Source: Actinomycetota bacterium
GTDB lineage: Bacteria; Actinomycetota; Actinomycetes; Nanopelagicales; Nanopelagicaceae
NCBI GenBank assembly: GCA_947494085.1
Contig: CANLTP010000045.1
Location: forward strand, 1-6,982
Reading direction: 5' to 3'
DNA: 6,982 bases
The notes beneath the pieces were generated by a model. It was given only the letters and a program-made list of their open reading frames with translations. It searched no databases and was not told the DNA's origin. Shown in pieces: positions 1 through 6,673 of the stretch. The position numbers and the translations under genes are program-made. Position 1 is the stretch's first letter; each line of letters begins with the position of its first letter.

Positions 1-697
1 CCCGCTTTTCTGACCAAACTCGTTGTATGTGGTTAACCACCTCATGCTCAACAGTAGTTTTCCAAACAATATCTAGTGGATTGGTGCAATCATTTGGATA
101 AAGGGTGAATTGAAGTAATCCAGAACCATCTGAGGAAAAGCCCATACTGCCGGCATTCCACAACTTGCAACGATTACTGCTATTTAGATTACCTTTGAAC
201 CAAGTTTCCCATTCAGCATGGCCTCTTGAACCCGCTGGATCTGCTTTAGAAAATTCTTGTGCCATCCATGCAGTAGTCTCATTATTTCCAATTACGATAT
301 AAAAATTAATACTTGCCGCTTCGTCTCCAAAAAATTTGATAAAATTAGTTGTACGATTTCTTACCTCACTAACTACTGACTGCTTAATTGAAGAATTTGA
401 GATTATCTGAATTTTATTTTTAGGTAATTTACCTTGATTTGTATTATAGATAAGCCGCACGCTGTTATATGCCTGCTCTCTTGCATTTATATTTTTCCCA
501 AGAGATTGCGAAGCTCTCTTATCCCAAATCAATTTAGTTCCAGACTTTATGCAGGTAAAGGTTTTTGCGCCAACAACTGATTTACTTCCCACCTTTGTGC
601 ACTTAGCACCTGCTTTAGCAGCAGCATTTGCTGGAATTAGGGGAGTGGATAGGAAAAGAGAAAGTATTGATAAGAGTGCAATTAGCTTCTTCTTCAT
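1..697 (-). CDS. Exported protein with N-terminal Cys module and peptidase-like domain, HEVVNH motif; C-terminus beyond window
   Basis: Partial gene: 232 codons are open from ATG at 697 to the left edge. An in-frame TAG lies four codons upstream of the ATG, so this is the first possible start. Residues 1-26 form a signal peptide (MKKK, hydrophobic core, cleavage near ANA-A). A short module follows with Cys33 and Cys49 (TFTCIKSGTKLIWDK), matching that of the protein encoded at 797-2083. The rest resembles that neighbour in layout: an R/A-rich helix leading to IY, a P...I...S strand region, an I.IG strand, then VEHEVVNHIQ at 216-225. Where the neighbour has HEYVH, this protein has HEVVN followed by His223, so the second zinc histidine is either shifted or lost. 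Any third ligand lies outside the window. Two more Cys (177, 204) could form a disulfide outside the cell. It is a tandem paralogue of the next gene; whether it is an active peptidase is unknown. Confidence 0.9.
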   Translation of the reverse strand, partial: MKKKLIALLSILSLFLSTPLIPANAAAKAGAKCTKVGSKSVVGAKTFTCIKSGTKLIWDKRASQSLGKNINAREQAYNSVRLIYNTNQGKLPKNKIQIISNSSIKQSVVSEVRNRTTNFIKFFGDEAASINFYIVIGNNETTAWMAQEFSKADPAGSRGHAEWETWFKGNLNSSNRCKLWNAGSMGFSSDGSGLLQFTLYPNDCTNPLDIVWKTTVEHEVVNHIQRVWSEKR

Positions 698-703
698 ATC
701 TAA

Positions 704-731
704 AGTCTATGTTTTAATTGAGTTATTACAA
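704..731 (-). promoter_or_regulatory. Putative leaderless promoter of the exported protein at 697
   Basis: On the minus strand TAGACT (704-709) ends exactly 6 nt before the ATG at 697, and TTGTAA (726-731) lies 16 bp further upstream as a 4/6 match to TTGACA. There is no Shine-Dalgarno sequence before this start. The arrangement would place transcription initiation at or next to the ATG, giving a leaderless mRNA. Inferred from sequence only. Confidence 0.45.
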
Positions 732-796
732 GAGAGTATTCGCCCATATCTGACCTAAATGAAAAAAGTTGAACTATAAGCCGGGCAGGTGTTATC

Positions 797-2083
797 TCAG
801 TTCGAGCTTGGATCGATAAATGTACGAGGTAGGCGGGCAGGGTGCTGGGTAAAGGTGGAAGCTGACTTGGGTTCTGACACCTCGGGAATTGCACCTTTTG
901 ACTCTTGGATGACATATGGAATTGCTACCTCTTCGTACCATTTATCTATTTGAATTCCATAAACTTCCTCGAAAGCCACTTCCCAATTTTTCTTTCTGCT
1001 CAATTTCCACCAATCAACAAACTTGCTGTGACCATGATCGGCAACTAGAACTTCGGTGAATAGAGCGCCAGCGGTATAACAAAGTATTTTTGGCTCCCAG
1101 CAAGTAGGGCCGCCTTGTTCGGTGTTAACAACTGCCTTGTATAAATCATCTTTGTTTAATGAATGAGGAATTAGCGCTCCTTTGTTGAAGTAAGCGCGGC
1201 GTAAGTTTCCAATACTTGCTCTATTCATCGCGGTATTTGGTTGCTCTGCCATGAGTGCTGCTACTGCGAATCCATAAAAATTAGCAGAACCTTCAACAGA
1301 CCAGCCAGGAATTCCTTTTTGACGATCACCAATGATCGAAATTGCAACTGCGTGGACATACTCATGAGCCACAAAACCACGCATTGAAAGTTCGTTGCCA
1401 GCCTTGATGGATCTGTCCGTTTCCTTACCAATCACATAATAGGTAATCGCTCCGCGAGAATTATTGACTACATCACCCTTTGAAGTATTTTCACCATCTT
1501 GGGTAATACTGTCTCTTGCGTAACCTTGTAGTTCAAGACCATAACGTCTCATTTCATTATTGACCCATTCAACTGAGGCGGGTGAGCCCAGAATGATTGG
1601 GAACTCTGTTGTTGGCTTGAATTCACTGGACCAAAGCCTTGAGGCAAAAGGTATAACTTCCTTGATCATCTCAGCAAAGTTTTGCGGCGCATCACTTGCA
1701 TAAATGTATTTGACTGTAGGTTGATAGCTTGAGCTCAAATCGTAAACACGCTTTATTTCCGCAAGGGCCTTTTCTCGGCGGGTTAAGGGAGTTGGCACAG
1801 AAGATTGAGAAGGAGTTGGCACAGAAGATTGAGAAGGAGTTGGCACAGAAGATTGAGAAGGAGTTGGTTTTACTGTCTCTTTGAGAACGGCACCCTTATT
1901 CCAAACTAACTTCTTGCCAGATTTAACGCATTTGTAAACCTTATTTTTGAAGCTAACCTTTTCATTCTGGACTTTGCAATTAGTTCCAGGATTAACTTTT
2001 TGGGCAGATATTGCAGGGTCTGGAATAAGAGTAATGGCCAGAGCAATTAACAATCCCTTGGCAAGACTCCCCTTGATTCGCAT
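797..2083 (-). CDS. Exported HEXXH (gluzincin-like) metallopeptidase-like protein
   Basis: 428 residues. A signal peptide (MRIKGSLAKG, hydrophobic core to ISA-Q at about residue 27) directs export. A Cys module follows (Cys36, Cys52, ending KSGKKLVWNKG), then a linker made of three exact PTPSQSSV repeats (73-96), then the main domain (about 101-395). HEYVH at 240-244 is a canonical zinc motif with Glu241 as catalytic base. W261-S-V-E264-G, 20 residues after the motif, matches the WxxEG third-ligand pattern of M1-like/peptidase_MA gluzincins. A further Cys pair (329, 335) and a helical C-terminus complete the domain; the tail is Pro/Ser-rich. This supports an extracytoplasmic zinc peptidase, but the substrate is unknown and no specific family could be assigned. 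The upstream sequence shows no Shine-Dalgarno site but has a -10-like box. The paralogue follows 99 bp downstream on the same strand. Confidence 0.88.
   Translation of the reverse strand: MRIKGSLAKGLLIALAITLIPDPAISAQKVNPGTNCKVQNEKVSFKNKVYKCVKSGKKLVWNKGAVLKETVKPTPSQSSVPTPSQSSVPTPSQSSVPTPLTRREKALAEIKRVYDLSSSYQPTVKYIYASDAPQNFAEMIKEVIPFASRLWSSEFKPTTEFPIILGSPASVEWVNNEMRRYGLELQGYARDSITQDGENTSKGDVVNNSRGAITYYVIGKETDRSIKAGNELSMRGFVAHEYVHAVAISIIGDRQKGIPGWSVEGSANFYGFAVAALMAEQPNTAMNRASIGNLRRAYFNKGALIPHSLNKDDLYKAVVNTEQGGPTCWEPKILCYTAGALFTEVLVADHGHSKFVDWWKLSRKKNWEVAFEEVYGIQIDKWYEEVAIPYVIQESKGAIPEVSEPKSASTFTQHPARLPRTFIDPSSN
1788..1867 (-). repeat. 24-bp tandem repeat, three identical copies plus 8 bp
   Basis: Units at 1788-1811, 1812-1835 and 1836-1859 are identical (plus-strand unit begins ggagttggcacagaag), followed by a partial ggagttgg at 1860-1867. 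The unit is 24 bp, so it stays in frame and encodes PTPSQSSV three times plus PT. It forms a flexible Pro/Ser linker between the Cys module and the peptidase-like domain. Perfect identity points to recent slippage or expansion. Confidence 0.97.
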
Positions 2084-2089
2084 TTCAAA

Positions 2090-2095
2090 AGGGTA
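2090..2095 (-). promoter_or_regulatory. Putative -10 box of the HEXXH protein gene
   Basis: TACCCT on the minus strand ends exactly 6 nt before the ATG at 2083, fitting the TAnnnT pattern seen before other starts here. No convincing -35 was found at 16-18 bp, and there is no Shine-Dalgarno site, so a leaderless start is inferred. Confidence 0.3.
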
Positions 2096-2263
2096 GTGGG
2101 GAAATCAAGCCGAATGGGACTTTGAGCAATCTTTTCTGCTCTTACATCCTAAAATGGCCTATTGGTCTATGAATACCCTTGATATTTCACTGGCTATCCC
2201 TAATATTGAAGATGAGTAAAGAACGGCTATATCCGCATAGTGGGTCAAAGGGAATGGTTTGAA

Positions 2264-2290
2264 GGTTTGTAGCCGAGTCCCTCACAAGCC
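2264..2290. other. Imperfect inverted repeat just past the LuxR stop codon
   Basis: GGTTTGT (2264-2270) pairs with ACAAGCC (2284-2290) as 7 bp with one G-U. Inside it, GAG/CTC can add a short inner stem. It begins 2 nt after the LuxR gene's stop codon on the minus strand, where a terminator would be expected. No T-run follows, so it is at best a weak or non-canonical terminator. The rest of the 209-bp gap (2084-2292) shows no gene. Confidence 0.3.
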
Positions 2291-2292
2291 AG

Positions 2293-3885
2293 TTAAATAA
2301 TTAGATTCTCTTTGGCCTTCTTTGCAGCGGCTCCCCTGCCATCTACACCTAACTTCCGATAGATGTTTCGTAGGTGCGTTTTCATTGTATTTTTTGAGAT
2401 GTGCAAAATCTGCCCAATTTCTGAAATTGAATTTTCGGTTACCAAATATTTCAGAACCTCAATCTCGCGGGTTGTTAATTGTTCTCCGCTAATTTCTACC
2501 AACCAATTGCGCTCTTTGATCCGCTCAATGGCCAATCGATTCAATGATTCCAGCCACAACGAATCGCGCTCGGAAGGCAAACTTATGATTGCTTCAAGGG
2601 TTGAATTATCCTGGCGTAGAAAAATCTCTCGAGCTCCTGCCTTTTCGCCCGCTTCAAGTGCACGCCTTAAGTATTCACTCTGCTTCTTAATACCTTTATG
2701 TTCAAATTTAGATAACTTCAAGTTTTTACTAATCACGTCAAACGCAGTGATTTCTGGAAGATTCTCAGTCGCTGTTAGATCTTCGAATTTAACCTTATTT
2801 AAAATACTTTTGCCTAACTTCTGTAAATAGACATTTTCCGGGTTGCGCTTTATTAATGCGTCTATTCGTCCAAAATCATTCTTCTGATTTTTCACAAAAA
2901 TCTCAGAGAGATCTACTAACCAACTGAGTGATTCATACTCTGGATTTAATGCAATCCGATCTCTTAAATTGTTTATTTTACTAGCGACTTTATCTTGGCT
3001 GTTAGGGATACGTGACAAAATCCTAATTTCCCCAACCTCGCACAGAATGACAATAAACTTAAGGCCGTTCTGTTCTGCCTCCTCCCGCAGGCTAACAATT
3101 TCACTTAGAGCTTCATTGATCATGGAGAATTCATAAAGACATCGCATTACAACAAATTTGCAATCAAATGGTGAAGCAATCCCAACCCGTCCTGAAGCCT
3201 CTTCTAGCGCAATCGTAGATTTAGCTAATTCATACGCTTGGTTGTATTCACCATGGACCAGAAGTTGCATAGATTTAATTGCTGACTTTGCATGATCCAA
3301 AACAATTAAATTATCTGGATTATCAATACCTAAAATATCTTCTGCGCACTTTTCAATTTTCTTGATATCAGAGGTAATCAAACCAATACACGCGACAAGC
3401 CGAATCAGCCTTCCCTTATCCATCGGGTCTAAAGTGCCGCTTTTAATCGGAGAAGCAATTGAAATTTCGGCATGTTCTAGTGATAATTTATAGTCACCAT
3501 TATGAAAATTCACATATGCTCGACACAAGTTACTAATTTGATCAACCCAAACCTTTAAATCATTTTCACGAATGCTTGCTTCAAGTTCGTCTAGCAAATT
3601 AATACATTTCGCAAAATCTAAATCAATTAAATTACCAATCGCTTCAAATCCCTTAGCCATGAATAAACTATTTTGTGAATCATCAAGAGAGCTTTTTGCA
3701 TAATCAATAAACTCTTTGCCTTGTCCGTTCAGGGATAACTCAGCCATGCGTGTTAAATACAGGCGATAGAAAAAATCTAGATCATTCTTTTCAATTGCAG
3801 TCTCAATAACTTTGTGCACGCCGTCGGCAAAGCCTGGCAGGGGTGATTTAGCAGCCTCGTTATTCACCCCACAAGGGTGATACAT
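2293..3885 (-). CDS. LuxR-family transcriptional regulator with helical (TPR-like) N-terminus and no ATPase domain
   Basis: 530 residues. The C-terminal 61 residues (470-530) are a clear LuxR/GerE helix-turn-helix: LTTREIEVLKYL, then the recognition region ISEIGQILHISKNTMKTHLRNIYRKLGV. Residues from about 15 to 440 are almost wholly alpha-helical with repeated 30-40 residue helix pairs, as in the TPR-like sensor region of MalT/LAL regulators. Such regulators are usually much longer and start with a STAND ATPase; no Walker A (GxxxxGKS/T) is present, and the 60 bp between this start and the deiodinase-like gene leave no room for one. No receiver domain with a phosphorylatable Asp is evident. 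It probably binds DNA and senses a ligand or partner through the helical region; targets are unknown. The ATG at 3885 has no Shine-Dalgarno site, and a GTG at codon 7 is a less likely alternative start. Confidence 0.92.
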   Translation of the reverse strand: MYHPCGVNNEAAKSPLPGFADGVHKVIETAIEKNDLDFFYRLYLTRMAELSLNGQGKEFIDYAKSSLDDSQNSLFMAKGFEAIGNLIDLDFAKCINLLDELEASIRENDLKVWVDQISNLCRAYVNFHNGDYKLSLEHAEISIASPIKSGTLDPMDKGRLIRLVACIGLITSDIKKIEKCAEDILGIDNPDNLIVLDHAKSAIKSMQLLVHGEYNQAYELAKSTIALEEASGRVGIASPFDCKFVVMRCLYEFSMINEALSEIVSLREEAEQNGLKFIVILCEVGEIRILSRIPNSQDKVASKINNLRDRIALNPEYESLSWLVDLSEIFVKNQKNDFGRIDALIKRNPENVYLQKLGKSILNKVKFEDLTATENLPEITAFDVISKNLKLSKFEHKGIKKQSEYLRRALEAGEKAGAREIFLRQDNSTLEAIISLPSERDSLWLESLNRLAIERIKERNWLVEISGEQLTTREIEVLKYLVTENSISEIGQILHISKNTMKTHLRNIYRKLGVDGRGAAAKKAKENLII

Positions 3886-3928
3886 GAAGGTTATAGTTTC
3901 AACTCAGTTTGAGCGTAAAGGGGTGATA
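3861..3928 (-). repeat. TATCACCC repeats flanking the LuxR gene promoter
   Basis: On the minus strand TATCACCC occurs at 3928-3921 (next base also C), directly upstream of the putative -35, and again at 3882-3875, right after the ATG. An inverted GGGTGAATA lies at 3869-3861. The second and third copies form a 6-bp hairpin (TCACCC, 5-nt loop, GGGTGA) within codons 2-8. The copies flank the promoter like operator half-sites, possibly for autoregulation; the RNA hairpin could also affect translation. Function is inferred. Confidence 0.4.
3890..3919 (-). promoter_or_regulatory. Putative promoter of the LuxR gene
   Basis: On the minus strand TTTACG (3919-3914; 4/6 to TTGACA) is followed after 18 bp by TATAAC (3895-3890; 5/6 to TATAAT). 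The -10 ends only 4 nt before the ATG at 3885. The transcript would begin at or very near the start codon, giving a leaderless or almost leaderless mRNA. Confidence 0.45.
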
Positions 3929-3945
3929 AACAGGGGGGATTTGCT

Positions 3946-4596
3946 TTAATAAACCTTCAAAATTTTATCTAGTTCTTTTCGCTCTAGATCCGGCACAGTG
4001 CAACCATCAGCAGGATAGCCAACGGGGAAAAGAATGTAGGGGCGTTCGGTTGCAGGGCGTTCGAAGATCTCACTTAAGAAACCCATTGGATTGGGTGTAT
4101 GCGTAAGGGTAGAAAGTCCCATTGTATGGAGGCTTGAGATAAACATTCCACAGGCCAAACCAACAGATTCATTAACATAATAATTCTTTTGTGGTGTTCC
4201 GTCAGGAAGAACTTGAGATTTCTGCGCAAAACAAACAACAATCCAAGGCACGATATCGAGGTATTCCTTATTGGAGTTAGTCCCTAGATGAGAAATAGCG
4301 TTGCGCCATGAAGGTGGCATGCGACCGCCCTCATAATTCTCGCGTTCTTCAATCTCGGCAGCTTCACGAATTCGATGCTTTAGTATCGGATCAGATGTCG
4401 CACAGAAGAACCAGGGCTGCTGGTTCGCACCACTTGGCGCAGTATTGGCAGTTCGAACCGCAATCTCTATCAACTCTTGTGGAACAGGGTCAGATGAAAA
4501 CATACGGACACTGCGACGAGAGTTCATATGCTCGAAAAACTCTTTGCCACCTGTGAGGGATTTATCGATTGGCGAGCGCGAAGGTTGGTATTTCAT
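3946..4596 (-). CDS. Nitroreductase-fold flavoprotein of the iodotyrosine deiodinase (IYD) type
   Basis: 216 residues, the normal length for a compact nitroreductase-fold enzyme. FMN-binding elements are visible: RRSVR at 27-31, TAPSGANQQPW at 52-62, and PVGYP at 191-195. Beyond the general fold, the protein follows the iodotyrosine deiodinase subfamily closely. It has the lid segment E84-xxx-Y88, with K110 in a TNxxKEYLD context; in mammalian IYD the equivalent Glu, Tyr and Lys grip the amino-acid part of the halotyrosine. It also has the THTP segment near 165 and the C-terminal GYPxxxxTVPDLxRKxLD signature. Known family members reductively dehalogenate iodo- or bromotyrosine using FMN and an external reductant. 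This recall-based comparison shows one extra residue between Y88 and K110 relative to the human enzyme. A general nitroreductase annotation is the conservative alternative. It lies 53 bp after the transporter gene on the same strand. The start has no Shine-Dalgarno site. Confidence 0.88.
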   Translation of the reverse strand: MKYQPSRSPIDKSLTGGKEFFEHMNSRRSVRMFSSDPVPQELIEIAVRTANTAPSGANQQPWFFCATSDPILKHRIREAAEIEERENYEGGRMPPSWRNAISHLGTNSNKEYLDIVPWIVVCFAQKSQVLPDGTPQKNYYVNESVGLACGMFISSLHTMGLSTLTHTPNPMGFLSEIFERPATERPYILFPVGYPADGCTVPDLERKELDKILKVY

Positions 4597-4602
4597 TGTT
4601 GA

Positions 4603-4608
4603 ACTCTA
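4603..4608 (-). promoter_or_regulatory. Putative -10 box of the deiodinase-like gene
   Basis: TAGAGT on the minus strand ends exactly 6 nt before the ATG at 4596. The -35 region is weak (TTTCCC at 17 bp). With no Shine-Dalgarno site, this suggests a separate leaderless transcript for the gene, though read-through from the transporter gene 53 bp upstream remains possible. Confidence 0.33.
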
Positions 4609-4649
4609 ACTAGGGATGCCTCTTAGGGAAATAGCCTGTGACAACTTTT

Positions 4650-5591
4650 TTACCTTTGGTCAACTTCCAAATTGGGGTTTGTTTTTCCAACAGTGCGAGC
4701 TTCAACTCTAACGACTAAAAACACCCCAACGATCACAACGATTGCGCCGAGTAGCAAAGTAATCGAAAGCTTTTCTTCAAGAAATAGAACTCCGAGTGAA
4801 ACCGCGATGACCGGATTAACGTAAGCATAAGTTGCAATCAGACCCACCGGAGCGTTGCCTATAAGCCAGAGGTAAGCGGTATAGGTTGCAATTGAACCAA
4901 TCAAAACTAAACATCCCCACCAGAACCATGATGACAGGGTTGCATCAAAAAGATCACCCAAATCTTCACCGAAGATTAGTCCCGCAGATGTCATTGTAAT
5001 TCCGGCAAAAAACATTTGATATGTGGTGGCCACTAAAGTGCTCTCTGGCAAATCAAGACGCGGGGCAATATAAGTTCCAAATGCCCAGCCAAGGTTTCCA
5101 AGAATTACCAAAAACATCCATAAAATATGAACACCATTGTTAGGTTTAGATAACTCTGGAATCAACAAAATACCAACACCGATAAATCCAATAGCGATTC
5201 CGACCCAACTCCAGATAGAAGTTGTCGCGCCATCAATCGTCTTAAAGATTGCAATCCAGAATGGGAGAGCTGAAATCAAAAGTGCGACTACACCAGTTGG
5301 CACATCATTAAACTGCGCCAAAGTCACCATTCCAAGACCGAGCCCCAATAGCAGCGCACCAAGGAGTGTTAAGAAAGGAATCTGTCTTTTTTTAATCTTT
5401 AAATATCCTGGACCAAATTTTATGGCGAGCACGACGCCCATCAATAATCCTGCAGCAAGAAATCGGGATCCCATCGCCAGCAGTGGCGGCATCGAACGAA
5501 TTGAATATTCAATTGCTAAGTAGGTTGATCCCCAAACGATGTAGACCACCCAAAGCGCTCCCCAGATTTTTCCGCGCGTAGGAGTGCTCAT
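4650..5591 (-). CDS. EamA/DMT-superfamily inner-membrane transporter
   Basis: 313 residues with ten predicted hydrophobic helices at about 9-29, 34-57, 71-94, 97-119, 127-147, 153-176, 186-208, 222-245, 248-271 and 275-296: two five-helix EamA repeats. Family marks include WGSTYLAIE in helix 1, SRF in helix 2, VPTGVVALLISALPFW at the end of the first repeat, and AYVNPVIAVSLGVLFLEEKL (256-275) near the end of the second. The layout resembles YedA/RhaT-type drug/metabolite exporters, which move amino acids, metabolites or toxic compounds across the membrane. The substrate cannot be read from the sequence. It follows the ureohydrolase gene by 61 bp and precedes the deiodinase-like gene by 53 bp. 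A link to export of polyamine or amino-acid products is only a guess. No Shine-Dalgarno site or good -10 box was seen before the ATG. Confidence 0.93.
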   Translation of the reverse strand: MSTPTRGKIWGALWVVYIVWGSTYLAIEYSIRSMPPLLAMGSRFLAAGLLMGVVLAIKFGPGYLKIKKRQIPFLTLLGALLLGLGLGMVTLAQFNDVPTGVVALLISALPFWIAIFKTIDGATTSIWSWVGIAIGFIGVGILLIPELSKPNNGVHILWMFLVILGNLGWAFGTYIAPRLDLPESTLVATTYQMFFAGITMTSAGLIFGEDLGDLFDATLSSWFWWGCLVLIGSIATYTAYLWLIGNAPVGLIATYAYVNPVIAVSLGVLFLEEKLSITLLLGAIVVIVGVFLVVRVEARTVGKTNPNLEVDQR

Positions 5592-5613
5592 GAGCGCAAT
5601 ACAACCACAGTTG

Positions 5614-5666
5614 AGCGATCTAAAATGACACTTTTCGGGTCAAATTATTAGCTCAGCGATCTAAAA
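5614..5666. repeat. 12-bp direct repeat at the end of the ureohydrolase gene and in the following gap
   Basis: AGCGATCTAAAA occurs at 5614-5625 and 5655-5666, 41 bp apart. The right copy is coding (the minus strand reads the last codons, ...LLDR, with the first A belonging to the stop codon). The left copy lies in the gap before the transporter gene. It may be a small duplication of the gene end or a chance match; no function is evident. Confidence 0.5.
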
Positions 5667-6651
5667 GATTCTGTGTTGGGTTGTAACTCGAACCATTGCG
5701 TCGCTTTGCAATCGCAGAAAGTGCTTCTAGAACAACTCGGTTGGCAAGAATTGCAGTTATGTCTGCGTTATCAAATGGTGGAGCAACTTCAACGATATCG
5801 ATACCAACTATCGGAAGCTCTAAACAAATTCGGCGAACCGCTTCTAGTAATTCGCGACTTGTCATTCCACCTGGTTCTGGTGTTCCGGTTCCTGGTGCCA
5901 TACCTGGGTCAACAACATCGATATCAACGGATAAGAAAACCCCGTCACATTCATTTGTTAGTGTTGCGAAAGATTCAACTAGAACTTCTTTTAATCCTCG
6001 GTGATGGATTTCAGTCATCTCATATGAGCGCATGCCCTGATCGCGCATCCAGTTCAATGTCTTATCATCTGGCCAATATCCGCGAAGACCAAGTTGTAGA
6101 AAGCGATCGCCGCGAACGTAGCCGTTGTTAATTAGATTTCGCATCGGAGTTCCGTGCCCCACAAGTGCTCCAAAGTGATCTTCCCCAGTATCGGCATGTG
6201 CATCAAAGTGAATCATCGATATTTTGCCTTTGCCACGGTGCATGGCAATTCCGGCGACATCTGCAGATGCAATCGAATGATCGCCACCCAGAACAACTGG
6301 AATTATTCCAGCACGCGAAATCTTTTCAGTTGCAGCTTTTAAAACTTCAAGTGACTTATCTAAATCGCCACCGGGCATTAATAAATCTCCGGCATCAAAA
6401 ACTTTAAGGTCTTTTAGACCATCTGTGCGAAGAGCTAGATGCGGTCTTGATCCATCATGCGGCAGATAATCTCCCCCACGAATAGCTTGTGGTCCAAACT
6501 TTGCACCAGAGCGATGAGATGTTCCGGAGTCAATAGGTGCGCCAACAATGATTACATCTGCACCTTTGTAAGTTGATGGATCATCTAAGTCGCATGTTGG
6601 AATACCAAGAAAGGTGAAGGCAGGTCCATACATGTTTCCGTGGTTAGTCAT
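5653..6651 (-). CDS. Ureohydrolase of the agmatinase family
   Basis: 332 residues from ATG 6651. The metal-binding motifs are complete: GGDHS (His125), HFDAHAD (Asp150, His152, Asp154) and SVDIDVVDP (Asp243, Asp245). The family signature VEVAPPFDNADITA follows near 287, and HGTP lies at 166-169. Enzymes with this dinuclear site hydrolyse a guanidino group to release urea: agmatinase makes putrescine from agmatine, while close relatives act on guanidinobutyrate, guanidinopropionate or guanidine. The exact substrate cannot be decided here, and no arginine decarboxylase or Ni-chaperone gene is nearby. A longer frame opens at 6708, but it would overlap the PGPGW gene by 35 bp and add a non-family N-terminus. 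The ATG at 6651 has a good Shine-Dalgarno site (AGGAAG, 9-nt spacer) and starts the conserved region properly. Likely co-transcribed with the PGPGW gene. Confidence 0.93.
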   Translation of the reverse strand: MTNHGNMYGPAFTFLGIPTCDLDDPSTYKGADVIIVGAPIDSGTSHRSGAKFGPQAIRGGDYLPHDGSRPHLALRTDGLKDLKVFDAGDLLMPGGDLDKSLEVLKAATEKISRAGIIPVVLGGDHSIASADVAGIAMHRGKGKISMIHFDAHADTGEDHFGALVGHGTPMRNLINNGYVRGDRFLQLGLRGYWPDDKTLNWMRDQGMRSYEMTEIHHRGLKEVLVESFATLTNECDGVFLSVDIDVVDPGMAPGTGTPEPGGMTSRELLEAVRRICLELPIVGIDIVEVAPPFDNADITAILANRVVLEALSAIAKRRNGSSYNPTQNLLDR

Positions 6652-6655
6652 GCTG

Positions 6656-6666
6656 CTCTTCTTCCT
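6656..6666 (-). promoter_or_regulatory. Ribosome binding site deciding the ureohydrolase start
   Basis: Minus-strand AGGAAGAAGAG lies just upstream of the ATG at 6651, with AGGAAG 9 nt away. It sits in the 22-bp gap after the PGPGW gene's tandem TAA-TAG stops. This favours the start at 6651 over the in-frame one at 6708, and is the clearest Shine-Dalgarno site in the window, fitting a downstream gene in an operon. Confidence 0.75.
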
Positions 6667-6673
6667 ATAACTA

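Noticed and set aside
700..915. 71-codon minus-strand frame across the gap after the HEXXH protein gene
   Set aside because: It overlaps the real gene's 3' end in another frame, has low-complexity Pro/Leu/Ser content, and shows no domain or start signal.
1788..1867. CRISPR-like array
   Set aside because: The repeats are contiguous without spacers and lie in frame within a coding sequence.
2169..2219. 16-codon plus-strand frame MNTLDISLAIPNIEDE in the gap
   Set aside because: There is no ribosome site or conserved feature; frames of this length are common by chance.
2240..2292. tRNA-like look of the GGTTTGT...ACAAGCC segment
   Set aside because: No D arm, anticodon arm or T-arm consensus could be fitted around it; kept only as a weak inverted repeat.
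2363..2830. 155-codon plus-strand frame
   Set aside because: It lies wholly opposite the LuxR gene, whose HTH domain is unmistakable; the antisense translation shows no domain.
3900..3945. Terminator between the deiodinase-like and LuxR genes
   Set aside because: Only a 4-bp CTCA/TGAG stem and a run of six Gs are present, with no GC-rich hairpin plus T-tract.
5137..6407. Several plus-strand frames opposite the transporter and ureohydrolase genes
   Set aside because: They are antisense to well-supported conserved genes and their translations have no recognisable features.
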